The notes beneath the pieces are model-generated. The model was given only the letters and a program-made list of their open reading frames with translations, was not told the origin of the DNA and did no database searches. This document shows, piece after piece, positions 44,273 through 51,191 of a DNA stretch of 64,000 bases (within the stretch, counting starts at the first letter, position 1; the number at the start of each line of letters is the position of its first letter). The position numbers and the translations under genes were made by a program. Source of the DNA: Microcaldota archaeon (GTDB taxonomy: Archaea; Micrarchaeota; Micrarchaeia; Anstonellales; Bilamarchaeaceae); the NCBI GenBank assembly GCA_018812715.1, contig JAHJCT010000027.1, positions 43,879-107,878 on the forward strand, in the 5' to 3' direction.

Positions 44273-44322
44273 GAAACCATATTAATTATTTAGCGAAACC
44301 ATGGTTTCATTTTGCGAAACCA
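44273..44322. promoter_or_regulatory. phased GAAACCA repeats, candidate operator of the copper/thiol cluster
   Basis: GAAACCA occurs three times in the same direction at 44273-44279, 44295-44301 and 44316-44322, spaced 22 and 21 bases (two helical turns). The middle copy is also half of the perfect palindrome GAAACCATGGTTTC at 44295-44308. The block lies between the DsbA-like gene (minus) and the membrane-anchored winged-helix gene (plus), overlapping TATA-like sequences at about 44281-44291 and 44331-44341. It would let one regulator control both directions. Confidence 0.6.
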
Positions 44323-44355
44323 AGCAGTTTGTTTTTAAATTCAAGTATCTGATAT

Positions 44356-44859
44356 ATGTCTATGGCAGATAGAAACAAGAAAGTATTAGCCGGGCTTTTC
44401 GCTATCGCAGTGTTTATAGTTCTAATATTTTATCTTCCTCAATTTTTCGAAAAGAATGTGCCTTTAATTTGTATTGATGACGGGGTTTGCCAGCATGAAA
44501 CTTATCTGGAAAGTCTTATCACATATATCCCAGCATTTATAGTATTAGGATTTCTTTTTGGAGTTGTTGTTTCATTTTTCTATTTCGAAAGAAAGCTTGA
44601 AGTTCCACTTCCCGAGGCCAATAGAAAACAAATATTACTTTCTTTACTCCAACCTGCAGAGAGAAAAGTCTTGGAAAAGGTAGTTGAAAAGGGTGGAGAA
44701 GCCCTTCAATCAGAAATCTCTAGAGTTGAAGGCGTTGGAAAAGTAAAGGCCCACCGCGTTATTGAAAAGCTTGTAAGGCGCGGCGTATTAGAAAAAGAAC
44801 AAATGGGAAAAACCAATATTCTTCGCCTTAGAAAAGACATCAAAGATGCAATAAAATAA
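44356..44859 (+). CDS. membrane-anchored winged-helix regulator
   Basis: 167 residues. Two N-terminal membrane helices (about 9-30 and 58-80) flank an extracytoplasmic loop of about 25 residues with two Cys and a His (LICIDDGVCQHETY), well placed to sense metal or redox state outside. The cytoplasmic C-terminal half is a MarR-like winged helix (LLQPAERKVLEKVVEKGGEA, GKVKAHRVIEKLVRRGVLEK). This plan is found in archaeal membrane-tethered transcription factors. Divergent from the copper/thiol operon with the operator repeats between. Control of that operon is inferred, not shown. Confidence 0.8.
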   Translation: MSMADRNKKVLAGLFAIAVFIVLIFYLPQFFEKNVPLICIDDGVCQHETYLESLITYIPAFIVLGFLFGVVVSFFYFERKLEVPLPEANRKQILLSLLQPAERKVLEKVVEKGGEALQSEISRVEGVGKVKAHRVIEKLVRRGVLEKEQMGKTNILRLRKDIKDAIK

Positions 44860-45651
44860 TCATCTTCTCAGACAATGACTAACAAAATTTAGCAATGGTA
44901 GATTGTTCGTAGCGTAAATATTACTTGCACCATCAGGTTCTATTACTGGAGTTTTCCTACTAAATTTACGATACAAATCATGATATTTACGAAACTCAAA
45001 ATCTGTTTCATAGAAATACTTAGCTGCTCCAGTTCCTTTTCCATCAACATCACCATGAAAATCAGGGTGGAATTGGAGCCCAATTGCATTGTTGCATGCA
45101 ATAGCCTGAGTGATTATGCCACTTTTTGCAAGTACTTCGCTATATTTTGCCTCACGAATGGCTACTGCATGAAATTGTGGTGTAAGTACTCGTGCTGGGA
45201 CGCCTGCAAAGACCCAGTGCTGTTGTCCTTTTTCTGTTAGTTCAGTTTCCACAAAGCCCACTCTAAGTAAACGAACTGGTAATCTTTCCCCCAAAAACCG
45301 TGCTATCATTAAATGTCCATAACATATACCAAGCAATGGAATTGAAGATTCAAAAGCATGTTCAATGATTCTAAGAACCGTGCTATTAAATCTCCCACTG
45401 CCAAGCTCATCGTATAGTGGATTAAGAAAAGAAGACCCATTAATTATTATTCCTGGATAATTGCCTTCACTAAAAACTTTTTCAACTCTTTCTTTTCGCA
45501 TGTCTGGATGATCAACTAACAAAAATCTGTCTAGGTGAAATCCATGTTTTCTTGCAAGCTTCATCAATGTAAGCTCAGCATAACAACTACGTTGAAGACC
45601 TCGTTTGGTTTCTTTAATCTCACAGTCCACAAGCAGTAGTTTTTGTGTCAT
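44860..45651 (-). CDS. class I glutamine amidotransferase-like protein
   Basis: 263 residues. The nucleophile elbow is PLLGICYGHLMIARFLG (Cys at the G-x-C-x-G-H centre) and the catalytic His is in AIGLQFHPDFHGD. The usual Glu after H-P is Asp here, a conservative change that may alter activity. N-terminal beta strand LLLVDCEIKET. Related to GMP synthase-type and stand-alone GATase1 proteins; ammonia donor or peptidase/deglycase-like activity are both possible. Its stop abuts that of the membrane regulator (convergent). Confidence 0.75.
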   Translation of the reverse strand: MTQKLLLVDCEIKETKRGLQRSCYAELTLMKLARKHGFHLDRFLLVDHPDMRKERVEKVFSEGNYPGIIINGSSFLNPLYDELGSGRFNSTVLRIIEHAFESSIPLLGICYGHLMIARFLGERLPVRLLRVGFVETELTEKGQQHWVFAGVPARVLTPQFHAVAIREAKYSEVLAKSGIITQAIACNNAIGLQFHPDFHGDVDGKGTGAAKYFYETDFEFRKYHDLYRKFSRKTPVIEPDGASNIYATNNLPLLNFVSHCLRR

Positions 45652-45731
45652 AATATGATTTTATATGAAAACATTTTAAACTGTAAAGAACTGAGTCCCG
45701 CCTACCTGATTTGAACAAGTAACCTGCCGGT

Positions 45732-46420
45732 ATCTACTGGGAACTCCAGCAGTATTGTCAGCTTAGCTGACAGAGCAAACTTTGGCCGAACTGGTGAGCA
45801 ATTCTTTCAGTTTTTTGTTTTTTCTTTTAAGATAGAAACCAATCATTTCAGAAAACAGTTGTATGTTTTTTTCCTTACTGATTATGAGAGCATAAACATT
45901 TCTTCTAGCTCCAAATCCAGGACGAAGAACACTTCTAATGCCAAATTCTTTGAGCAGTCTTGCTACCCCTTTTAGTCCTTCTTTGTTTATGGAATATAAC
46001 CGGACATACTTCCCAACAACAGTGCCTTCATCAGTGAAAAAAGCCTTAAGAAACCCAGCTTTAACTTTTGAATTGGCCTTAAAAATCTTAGCAGGAACTC
46101 TCCAGGATCTAGAGTCATACGGACCATATCTAAGTAAATCTTCATATGCTAATTTTGAACGAATTCTAGCATAAGGGACCATACTTCCTTTTCCTGACCT
46201 ACTTTCTCCTATTGCGGCTTTCAATCCATAAACTGTTTTCATATCCTTTGCAAAACTTTGCAAAGACTCTTTATCTTTTACACCATATTTCATTATGTAA
46301 TCGTGCTTGTGTAGGTACACAGCACCGTCTCCCATAAGCCTTGCAATAATGCGGGCTTTTTCTAGACTAATGGTTTCTTCTTGTCTTTTTATCTTATGTT
46401 CTCTCAATTGTTCACCTGTC
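45732..46420 (-). other. large tRNA intron housing an endonuclease gene
   Basis: 689 bases between the two tRNA halves. At the junction the anticodon stem is followed by a 3-base 3' bulge (ATA), a helix CTGT/GTAG with wobble pairs, and a 5' bulge (TGG). This is a relaxed bulge-helix-bulge with cuts at TG|G and AT|A, exactly 37/38. Almost all the intron is taken by a LAGLIDADG ORF; only 13 bases precede its start and 31 follow its stop. The hairpin GTCAGCT-AAGCTGAC lies between the ORF stop and the 3' splice site. Confidence 0.8.
45763..46407 (-). CDS. LAGLIDADG homing endonuclease encoded in the tRNA intron
   Basis: 214 residues. Two LAGLIDADG helices: ARIIARLMGDGAVYLH (about 18-33, keeping the acidic residue) and GFLKAFFTDEGTVVG (about 116-130, acidic). 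Each is followed by a beta-rich DNA-binding half (YIMKYGVKDKESLQSF; YVRLYSINKEGLKGV). The enzyme looks intact. The ORF lies wholly inside the intron, so it would be freed when the pre-tRNA is spliced and could drive spread of the intron into intron-less copies of the same tRNA gene. No obvious ribosome-binding site. Confidence 0.85.
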   Translation of the reverse strand: MREHKIKRQEETISLEKARIIARLMGDGAVYLHKHDYIMKYGVKDKESLQSFAKDMKTVYGLKAAIGESRSGKGSMVPYARIRSKLAYEDLLRYGPYDSRSWRVPAKIFKANSKVKAGFLKAFFTDEGTVVGKYVRLYSINKEGLKGVARLLKEFGIRSVLRPGFGARRNVYALIISKEKNIQLFSEMIGFYLKRKNKKLKELLTSSAKVCSVS

Positions 46421-46486
46421 CAACAGCCGGCCGCTCTACCGTTGAGCTAAGGCGGGACAAAGTTAGTATATACTGATTAGAACTCC

Positions 46487-46494
46487 TTATAAAT
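46487..46494 (-). promoter_or_regulatory. TATA box of the intron-containing tRNA gene
   Basis: ATTTATAA on the minus strand (TTATAAAT on plus), 31-38 bases upstream of the mature 5' end, followed by a second AT-rich tatatac about 15 bases upstream. Spacing fits an archaeal tRNA promoter. Confidence 0.55.
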
Positions 46495-46557
46495 TTACTT
46501 TTTGCCCAGGAAATGAACTGTCTCTAGCTATATAAAGGAAAAAATCCCATATTCTTC

Positions 46558-46719
46558 ATGAAGACAGGCGTTGTTGACCTACCTCTTCACCCCGGCAAAT
46601 GCCCGGCATGGCTCTTCAAACGTATGAGACCATTGACAAAAGAGATCAGCCAGATAATTATCAGAGACTATGGGACCAAAGGGCTCCTGAACCGCCTTTC
46701 TGACCCTATGTTTTTCTAG
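46558..46719 (+). pseudogene. DUF763 gene, N-terminal remnant (53 codons)
   Basis: The frame reads MKTGVVDLPLHPGKCPAWLF ... RRPLTKEI-type helix ... TKGLLNRLSDPMFF and stops. This is unmistakably the N-terminus of the archaeal and bacterial DUF763 family (MRTGVxDLPLHxGxxPxWLFxRM ... RRLSDPxWFQALG), a protein of about 370-420 residues. Everything after the S-D-P motif is missing; the TAG and following bases have no resemblance. The C-terminal end of the same family is found 2.1 kb downstream. A TATA-like tatataaagg lies about 20-25 bases before the ATG, so the fragment may still be transcribed. Confidence 0.8.
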
Positions 46720-46769
46720 GTCAATACCGTTGTTTTCAACATTTAAAGATTTCTAGACATCATCGATAC

Positions 46770-47336
46770 ATGAACAAATTCAAAAAGACTGTTTTTATCA
46801 TCCATGGTACCGGAGGCCATCCAAAAGAAAACTGGTTTCCCTGGTTGGAAGAAGAGCTGGAAGCGATGGGCTACAAGGTCTTTGTCCCTCAATTTCCTAC
46901 ACCGGAAAACCAAACTCCTGAAACCTGGTTTGCAGTTTTTGACAGGTATAAGAAATATCTCGGTCCAGAAACAATTTTAGTAGCACACAGCCTTGGCGGC
47001 GCATTTGCGCTTCGTGTTCTTGAGCGATACTCTGTTAAGATAAAAGCTGCTTTTTTAGTTGCAACCCCCGTAGGAGTTCGACCAATAAAGAACTGGGATG
47101 GAGACCAACCATTCATCGGAAAACCCTTCGATTGGGAGGCTATCCGATCGCGGGCAGAACGAGTTGTAGTGTTCCACTCGGATGATGACCCTATGGTCGG
47201 TATTGGAAACGGAATCGAGCTCGCGAAGAATTTGGATGCTGAACTCATCAGATTACCTAATGCAGGCCATTTCAATGCCAAAGCAGGTTATATGCGATTT
47301 GATCTTCTTCTCGAAAAGATAAGAAAGACCCACTGA
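46770..47336 (+). CDS. RBBP9/YdeN-like serine hydrolase
   Basis: 188 residues, the whole RBBP9 family length. Oxyanion region FIIHGTGGHPKENWFPWL, nucleophile LVAHSLGGAFALR (S in H-S-L-G-G), catalytic Asp in VVFHSDDDPMVG and His in LPNAGHFNAKAGY. An alpha/beta-hydrolase of mostly unknown substrate, common in bacteria. The gene is visibly richer in GC than its surroundings and sits between the two halves of a broken DUF763 gene, so lateral arrival is likely. ATG 46770 gives the usual N-terminus. Confidence 0.88.
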   Translation: MNKFKKTVFIIHGTGGHPKENWFPWLEEELEAMGYKVFVPQFPTPENQTPETWFAVFDRYKKYLGPETILVAHSLGGAFALRVLERYSVKIKAAFLVATPVGVRPIKNWDGDQPFIGKPFDWEAIRSRAERVVVFHSDDDPMVGIGNGIELAKNLDAELIRLPNAGHFNAKAGYMRFDLLLEKIRKTH

Positions 47337-47348
47337 ACATTTGCCTCA

Positions 47349-47592
47349 TTTTCATACAGGCCTCCTCGGGTCGCTTCGCTAAAGGATTAATATCTCCGCC
47401 GCTTCGCGGCTCGATTTAATCCTTTTCCCGCTGCGGTCTGCCTGGTTTTGTCGCATCTATTTCTTTGGGATTTTACCTCCGCGTCATTGCTTTCCGCCTG
47501 TTAAGTTAAATTACGGGCGTCGCAATGACGCTCGTGAAAAGCGGCAAGAGAAGCCGGGGAAGAGATTTCCGCGGAAATGAGGTCTGTGAAAA
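47349..47592. mobile_element. GC-rich noncoding element with inverted ends (MITE-like)
   Basis: About 244 bases, no ORF. Left end TTTTCATACAGGCCTC and right end GAGGTCTGTGAAAA are near-perfect inverted repeats, with CCTCATTT and AAATGAGG extending them outward and inward. Inside are a strong hairpin GCCGC-TTC-GCGGC (47398-47410) enclosed by GGATTAA/TTAATCC, and a 10-base perfect inverted repeat GCGTCATTGC / GCAATGACGC (47481-47490, 47522-47531). The composition differs sharply from the AT-rich flanks. It looks like a small non-autonomous element or a structured RNA gene; target-site duplications are not obvious. Confidence 0.5.
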
Positions 47593-47622
47593 TTTAAAAA
47601 TCTCATAAATTGAGGTGATTTG

Positions 47623-48828
47623 ATGAAAAAATTAACTAAAGAAGAAGTCGAGATTAGAAGAAGAAAAATACTTTCTTACGTTCAAGCCGAAGCCTCTAAG
47701 GGGCATTACCCAACATATGATGAGTTAGCTGAGCATTTTCATTTTAATTTAAGGTTCCTATTTCCAACTATAATAGGACTTTACGATGAAGCTGGTGTCC
47801 CATACAATAGGGATCCAAATCCCTTCACCAAATACGAAAAAGAGCAAAAATTAGCTAGCATTTGTGTAAAACTATTTGTGGCAATGGGATATCACATCGA
47901 AAAAATATCCATTGGTCCTTCAACAATGGGCGGGCCCGATCTGATTGTGAGGGATGCTTCAGGCCATCTTATCCCTCTTGAGATTAAGGCATACCATAAG
48001 TTTGGTAGATTGGGAACTAGTAGTGGTTTTTGCAAATATTCTCACTATTTCGGTAATGAAATGAAACAGTTAGTTTGTTATATGGAATCTATGGGTGCAA
48101 AAAACGGCTATCTAATAACTAGTACGAATAGAAATAGCATCAAAAATCCAGACCCACGCGTGCAAATTTTATGTGGAAACAATCTAAGCGAGCTCTTAAT
48201 GAGCTATAATCTTATAGAAGAGTTAGAAGACTTGGAATGGATAAGAAATACCTACACATCGACCACTAAAGAACAAAAACTTAAGGAAGTTAGGGACTCT
48301 ATAATCACCCATTGCAAACAGAAATTTGAAAGAGGTAGATATGTTCCAAGAAAACAGATCCAAAACTTATTCGGAATTAACATCAAAACTTATTTTAAAA
48401 ATATGAATGAGCTGTACTGCAGAATATGTGCAACTCCTAATGACATACCAAACCACAGGATGGGCGGCAACTCCAATAAAACACACATACGCGAGAGAAT
48501 TCTTTCTTATGTACGATCTGAGATTGCACACAAAAGGACGCCTACATATAAAGAGATCCAAAAGAAATTCCATTGTCTGCCCAAGCTTTACTTTCCAGGT
48601 GGCATAAGAGAAATCTATCGTTTAGTAGGTGTAACATATGATAGAACTGTCGTTTCGAAGACACCAGAGGAAAAGGAAAGAACACGGCAGAAGATATTGT
48701 CCTTTATCCGTCTGAATGCCATAAAAGGGAAAAGAGTGGGGTGGAGGGATATCAACTTGCAACTCGGTGTTGGTTTTGGCAACTACTTCAGAAATTTAAA
48801 GCAAGCGTATCGTGAGGCCGGCATTTGA
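47623..48828 (+). CDS. PD-(D/E)XK nuclease with four homing-endonuclease-type repeats
   Basis: 401 residues. Four copies of a ~50-residue unit are visible at about 10-60, 218-268, 285-335 and 345-400. Each starts (R)xKILSYVxxE and continues (P)TYxEIxxxF...(L)YF..IxxxYxxxGV; examples are RRRKILSYVQAEASKGHYPT and RERILSYVRSEIAHKRTPTY. They match the HNH-repeat / homing-endonuclease-associated repeat pattern. Between the first and second lies a PD-(D/E)XK core: VAMGYHIEKI, MGGPDLIVRD and PLEIKAYHKF (D ... E-x-K). The ATG at 47623 follows gaggtgattt. Its stop is 6 bases before the DUF763 C-terminal remnant. Confidence 0.75.
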   Translation: MKKLTKEEVEIRRRKILSYVQAEASKGHYPTYDELAEHFHFNLRFLFPTIIGLYDEAGVPYNRDPNPFTKYEKEQKLASICVKLFVAMGYHIEKISIGPSTMGGPDLIVRDASGHLIPLEIKAYHKFGRLGTSSGFCKYSHYFGNEMKQLVCYMESMGAKNGYLITSTNRNSIKNPDPRVQILCGNNLSELLMSYNLIEELEDLEWIRNTYTSTTKEQKLKEVRDSIITHCKQKFERGRYVPRKQIQNLFGINIKTYFKNMNELYCRICATPNDIPNHRMGGNSNKTHIRERILSYVRSEIAHKRTPTYKEIQKKFHCLPKLYFPGGIREIYRLVGVTYDRTVVSKTPEEKERTRQKILSFIRLNAIKGKRVGWRDINLQLGVGFGNYFRNLKQAYREAGI

Positions 48829-48834
48829 ACATGA

Positions 48835-48951
48835 ATTTGCTCTCCTTCAATTGACCATTCCACCTCATTTCTGAATAATGTTCTTGAAGCTTCAGAATTA
48901 GAAAGTAAAGAAAAGAAAACTGTGCTTCAAAGGCTTGCACAATTACATTGA
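48835..48951 (+). pseudogene. DUF763 gene, C-terminal remnant
   Basis: The frame reads SPSIDHSTSFLNNVLEASEL ... ESKEKKTVLQRLAQLH and stops. It matches the last ~35 residues of DUF763 proteins (PxPVDRxTYDxxIxVLxxAIExAxLGxKExxxALKRLxxL). There is no start codon and an in-frame stop just before. Together with the fragment at 46558 it shows that a full DUF763 gene once stood here and lost about 300 central codons to the intervening insertion. It overlaps the 3' end of the convergent M20 peptidase gene by 9 bases. Confidence 0.65.
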
Positions 48952-50061
48952 TCTTATAAATTTCCTCAAAACTTTTGTCATTTCTAAATAACTATTTTTT
49001 GATACCCACTCATTTGCTGAATGTTCGTTCCCCCCTACTGGTGCAAGTGATAGCAATGGGATGCCAGTAGACGCGAGAATGCATTCATCTGCTACAGAAT
49101 ATCCTGTATTGTAAAATGGTTCTTCTATTAGTTCAGAGAATCTTCTTACAAATTCATTTTCTTTTGATGTATAATATGGCATGAGATATGGTTCTTTTCT
49201 TTCCCTTACTGAAACTCTTACTTTTCTTCCATCAATTTCCTGTAATCTCCCCTCAGAATAAAGCCTGTCAAGGTATGCCTTATATCCATTCAAAACGTCT
49301 TCAATAGTTTCAGGAACAACCATATGCCTGTCCAGTACCACAACTGCTTCAGAAGGTGTCGAGAGAGAGGTCGCCTTGCTCTCCATTAAACTTACAAACT
49401 GACTTGCTTTGGGGAGAAGTTCATGAGAAGGCAATTCTTCATTCATTTCTTCAAGAGCCAGAACAAGCTTTGCCGCTTCACTAGTTGCATTTGCCTGACC
49501 ATTTGAATGTGCTCCATGTACAGATCTTCCTGGAATTTTGAATTCAAATACTGCTCTTCCTCTTCTTCCTAATGTTATCACTCTTCCAGCCAGTGATTCA
49601 TCTTGAACATCGCCTATTTCAGTCGTAACAATACCTTCAACTCCTTGCAAAAATCCATTTTCGAAGAGTTTCCATGCACCCGCTGAATTGTTCTCTTCAT
49701 CAACGCCAAACGCTACTTTGATTTTTCTATCTGTTTTTTCTTGCACAGCATTCAATATTGCTGCGATGCCTGCTTTCATATCATAAACTCCCAATCCATA
49801 GAGTCTTCTGTTTTTCTCAATAAGTTCAAAAGGATCAGAATTCCAATCGCCATAAACAGGAACTGTATCCATATGCCCATAGAACATTATCGGACTTCCA
49901 CTCTCTCCTCTTTCTGCCAATACATTGAATCTGTTTTCATTAACATACTGCCTTTTGACATCAAATCCAGATTCTTTCAAACTAGATTCGATAAATTCAG
50001 CAATCTCTCTTTCATTAGGAAATATTGAATTTATTGAAACTAATTTTTGTAGTATGCTCAT
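48943..50061 (-). CDS. M20-family metallopeptidase/deacylase (ArgE/DapE-like)
   Basis: About 372 residues. Metal ligands in IMFYGHMDTVPV (H-x-D), LYGLGVYDMKAGIAA (bridging Asp), the catalytic Glu pair in AFGVDEENNSAGAW, Asp/Glu in TTEIGDVQ and C-terminal His in GGNEHSANEWV. The dimerisation lid (about 175-290) is present. The family removes acyl groups from amino acids (ArgE, DapE, LysK) or cuts dipeptides. The ATG at 50061 is chosen. It overlaps the acetyltransferase gene by 4 bases; an acylation/deacylation pair next to an Lrp regulator suggests amino-acid metabolism. Confidence 0.85.
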   Translation of the reverse strand: MSILQKLVSINSIFPNEREIAEFIESSLKESGFDVKRQYVNENRFNVLAERGESGSPIMFYGHMDTVPVYGDWNSDPFELIEKNRRLYGLGVYDMKAGIAAILNAVQEKTDRKIKVAFGVDEENNSAGAWKLFENGFLQGVEGIVTTEIGDVQDESLAGRVITLGRRGRAVFEFKIPGRSVHGAHSNGQANATSEAAKLVLALEEMNEELPSHELLPKASQFVSLMESKATSLSTPSEAVVVLDRHMVVPETIEDVLNGYKAYLDRLYSEGRLQEIDGRKVRVSVRERKEPYLMPYYTSKENEFVRRFSELIEEPFYNTGYSVADECILASTGIPLLSLAPVGGNEHSANEWVSKNSYLEMTKVLRKFIRSM

Positions 50062-50978
50062 GGACTCACCCAAACATTCAGGTTCTCCATTCTACCTGTT
50101 TCAGGAATACTTCTGTCACTCACCAAAACACAATGTTTATGCAACATTCCACAGTATGCCAGCCCAGCTCTATGTGAAGAGATATTTACTGCCTCCCATG
50201 CTGCCCTATCCTCAGCATATATTATACTCTCTTTCCCATGTTCGAGTCCTCTGATACATTCTACCACTATCATCTGCATCGCAGTTATCAGTCCATTTCT
50301 TCGATGCGCTCGCAATGTTGCATAATCACTCAATTCATACAAATGCACAGTTGTTCCATCGATTTCAAGTAGTGCATGTTCTGCTATTAGAGATGACACT
50401 ATCCTTCCATCAGAACTTCTGCCAACTAAAACTATATTGCCATTATTTAGCATATCATTGATGGTCCCTGTGTTTATCTCGAATGTATACTCTTCATATG
50501 CTTCACTATATAGCTCCAATAATTGAACTATGGCTTGTCTTTCAGGTTTTGCTAATGGTCTGATATCATACCCCCCCTCACGAACCCTTGCAAATACGTG
50601 CTCCGCATCTTCATTCAATTCCTGTCCAATTATTCTTGATACACTTTCTTGCTCTGCAGCTATAATTTCCGGCGGGGACACCCTACTATCTGAGTTATAT
50701 CCGAGATACACGAGTTCAAATCCTGGGAAAATGCGGTCCACTGGAAATCTTGCTTCTAATCCACTAACTGCATCAGCTATACGAGAGGCCATAAACGCCC
50801 TCACAGTAGTTCTTGTTGCCTGGGGGTTTCTTTCTCTAACTGATTGGATATCACCCATCAACCTTTCAAACAGCCTTCCATCCTCTACTTTGAAAGGGCA
50901 GAAGCCTTTTATCCTGTCATTTCTTCTGTCATATGTAGGCGGCCAAGCCGCACCTATACTTCCAACTTTTAACATCAT
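50058..50978 (-). CDS. GNAT-family N-acetyltransferase (AblB-like C-terminus)
   Basis: About 306 residues. The C-terminal half is a GNAT domain: YDIRPLAKPERQAIVQLLEL, VLVGRSSDGRIVSSLIAEH, then LYELSDYATLRAHRRNGL (acetyl-CoA loop region) and a C-terminal end GRMENLNVWVSP. The last motif and the A-x-x-x-A-V-N-x-x-x-x-x-A-G-x-x-Y-C-G stretch resemble beta-lysine acetyltransferases (AblB). The N-terminal ~140 residues are not recognised and may bind the substrate. It is cotranscribed with the M20 deacylase. Start at 50978 or 50975. Confidence 0.7.
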   Translation of the reverse strand: MMLKVGSIGAAWPPTYDRRNDRIKGFCPFKVEDGRLFERLMGDIQSVRERNPQATRTTVRAFMASRIADAVSGLEARFPVDRIFPGFELVYLGYNSDSRVSPPEIIAAEQESVSRIIGQELNEDAEHVFARVREGGYDIRPLAKPERQAIVQLLELYSEAYEEYTFEINTGTINDMLNNGNIVLVGRSSDGRIVSSLIAEHALLEIDGTTVHLYELSDYATLRAHRRNGLITAMQMIVVECIRGLEHGKESIIYAEDRAAWEAVNISSHRAGLAYCGMLHKHCVLVSDRSIPETGRMENLNVWVSP

Positions 50979-51177
50979 TTTAATATCACCGATTCTAATC
51001 TGCAAAATTTTTTCCTAAAATTCCTGAGTATGACTAGTGTTTGCCCACAAGGGGCTTTTTAGAAAAAGGACATTCTAGTAATTCAATATTTCTAGTCATA
51101 TTAGTACTTTTAGAAGCACAATGTTTTTAAGTATTTCGTATTTTTCTTCCGAAAACCACACCTTTTTAAATATTTAT

Positions 51178-51190
51178 TACGAAATTCGTA
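51178..51190. promoter_or_regulatory. palindromic operator of the Lrp-type gene
   Basis: TACGAA-A-TTCGTA, a perfect 13-base palindrome ending one base before the ATG at 51192; it follows a TATA-like tttttaaatattt (about 51163-51175). A related half-site, gtatttcgtattt, lies at 51131-51143 nearer the divergent acetyltransferase gene. Lrp-family proteins usually bind such A/T-flanked palindromes to control themselves and the divergent neighbour. Confidence 0.6.
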
Positions 51191-51191
51191 T

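Larger units (their letters stand above)
45696..46456 (-). tRNA. tRNA gene with 689-base intron; anticodon GTT (Asn) if spliced at 37/38
   Basis: Exon 1 is 46421-46456: acceptor CCCGCCT, TA, D arm GCTC-AACGGTA-GAGC, then GCCGG and loop bases CTGTTG. Exon 2 is 45696-45731: A38, CCGGC, variable AGGTT, T arm ACTTG-TTCAAAT-CAGGT, acceptor AGGCGGG and discriminator A73. All stems pair fully. Joining at the canonical position gives loop CTGTTGA, anticodon GTT (Asn). However C1-G72 with A73 are the identity elements of archaeal tRNA-Tyr, and a splice two bases earlier would give GTA. No CCA is encoded. A TATA box lies at 46487-46494. Confidence 0.85.

Noticed and set aside
44860..45651. GATase-like protein as carbamoyl-phosphate or GMP synthase subunit
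   Set aside because: No partner synthase gene is adjacent and the triad Glu is replaced by Asp, so a specific assignment is not supported.
47337..47622. A short protein-coding gene in the GC-rich gap
   Set aside because: No start-to-stop frame with coding character; the sequence is dominated by inverted repeats.
48367..48607. Overlapping ORFs on both strands inside the nuclease gene
   Set aside because: Shadows of the main frame; their translations lack any domain pattern.
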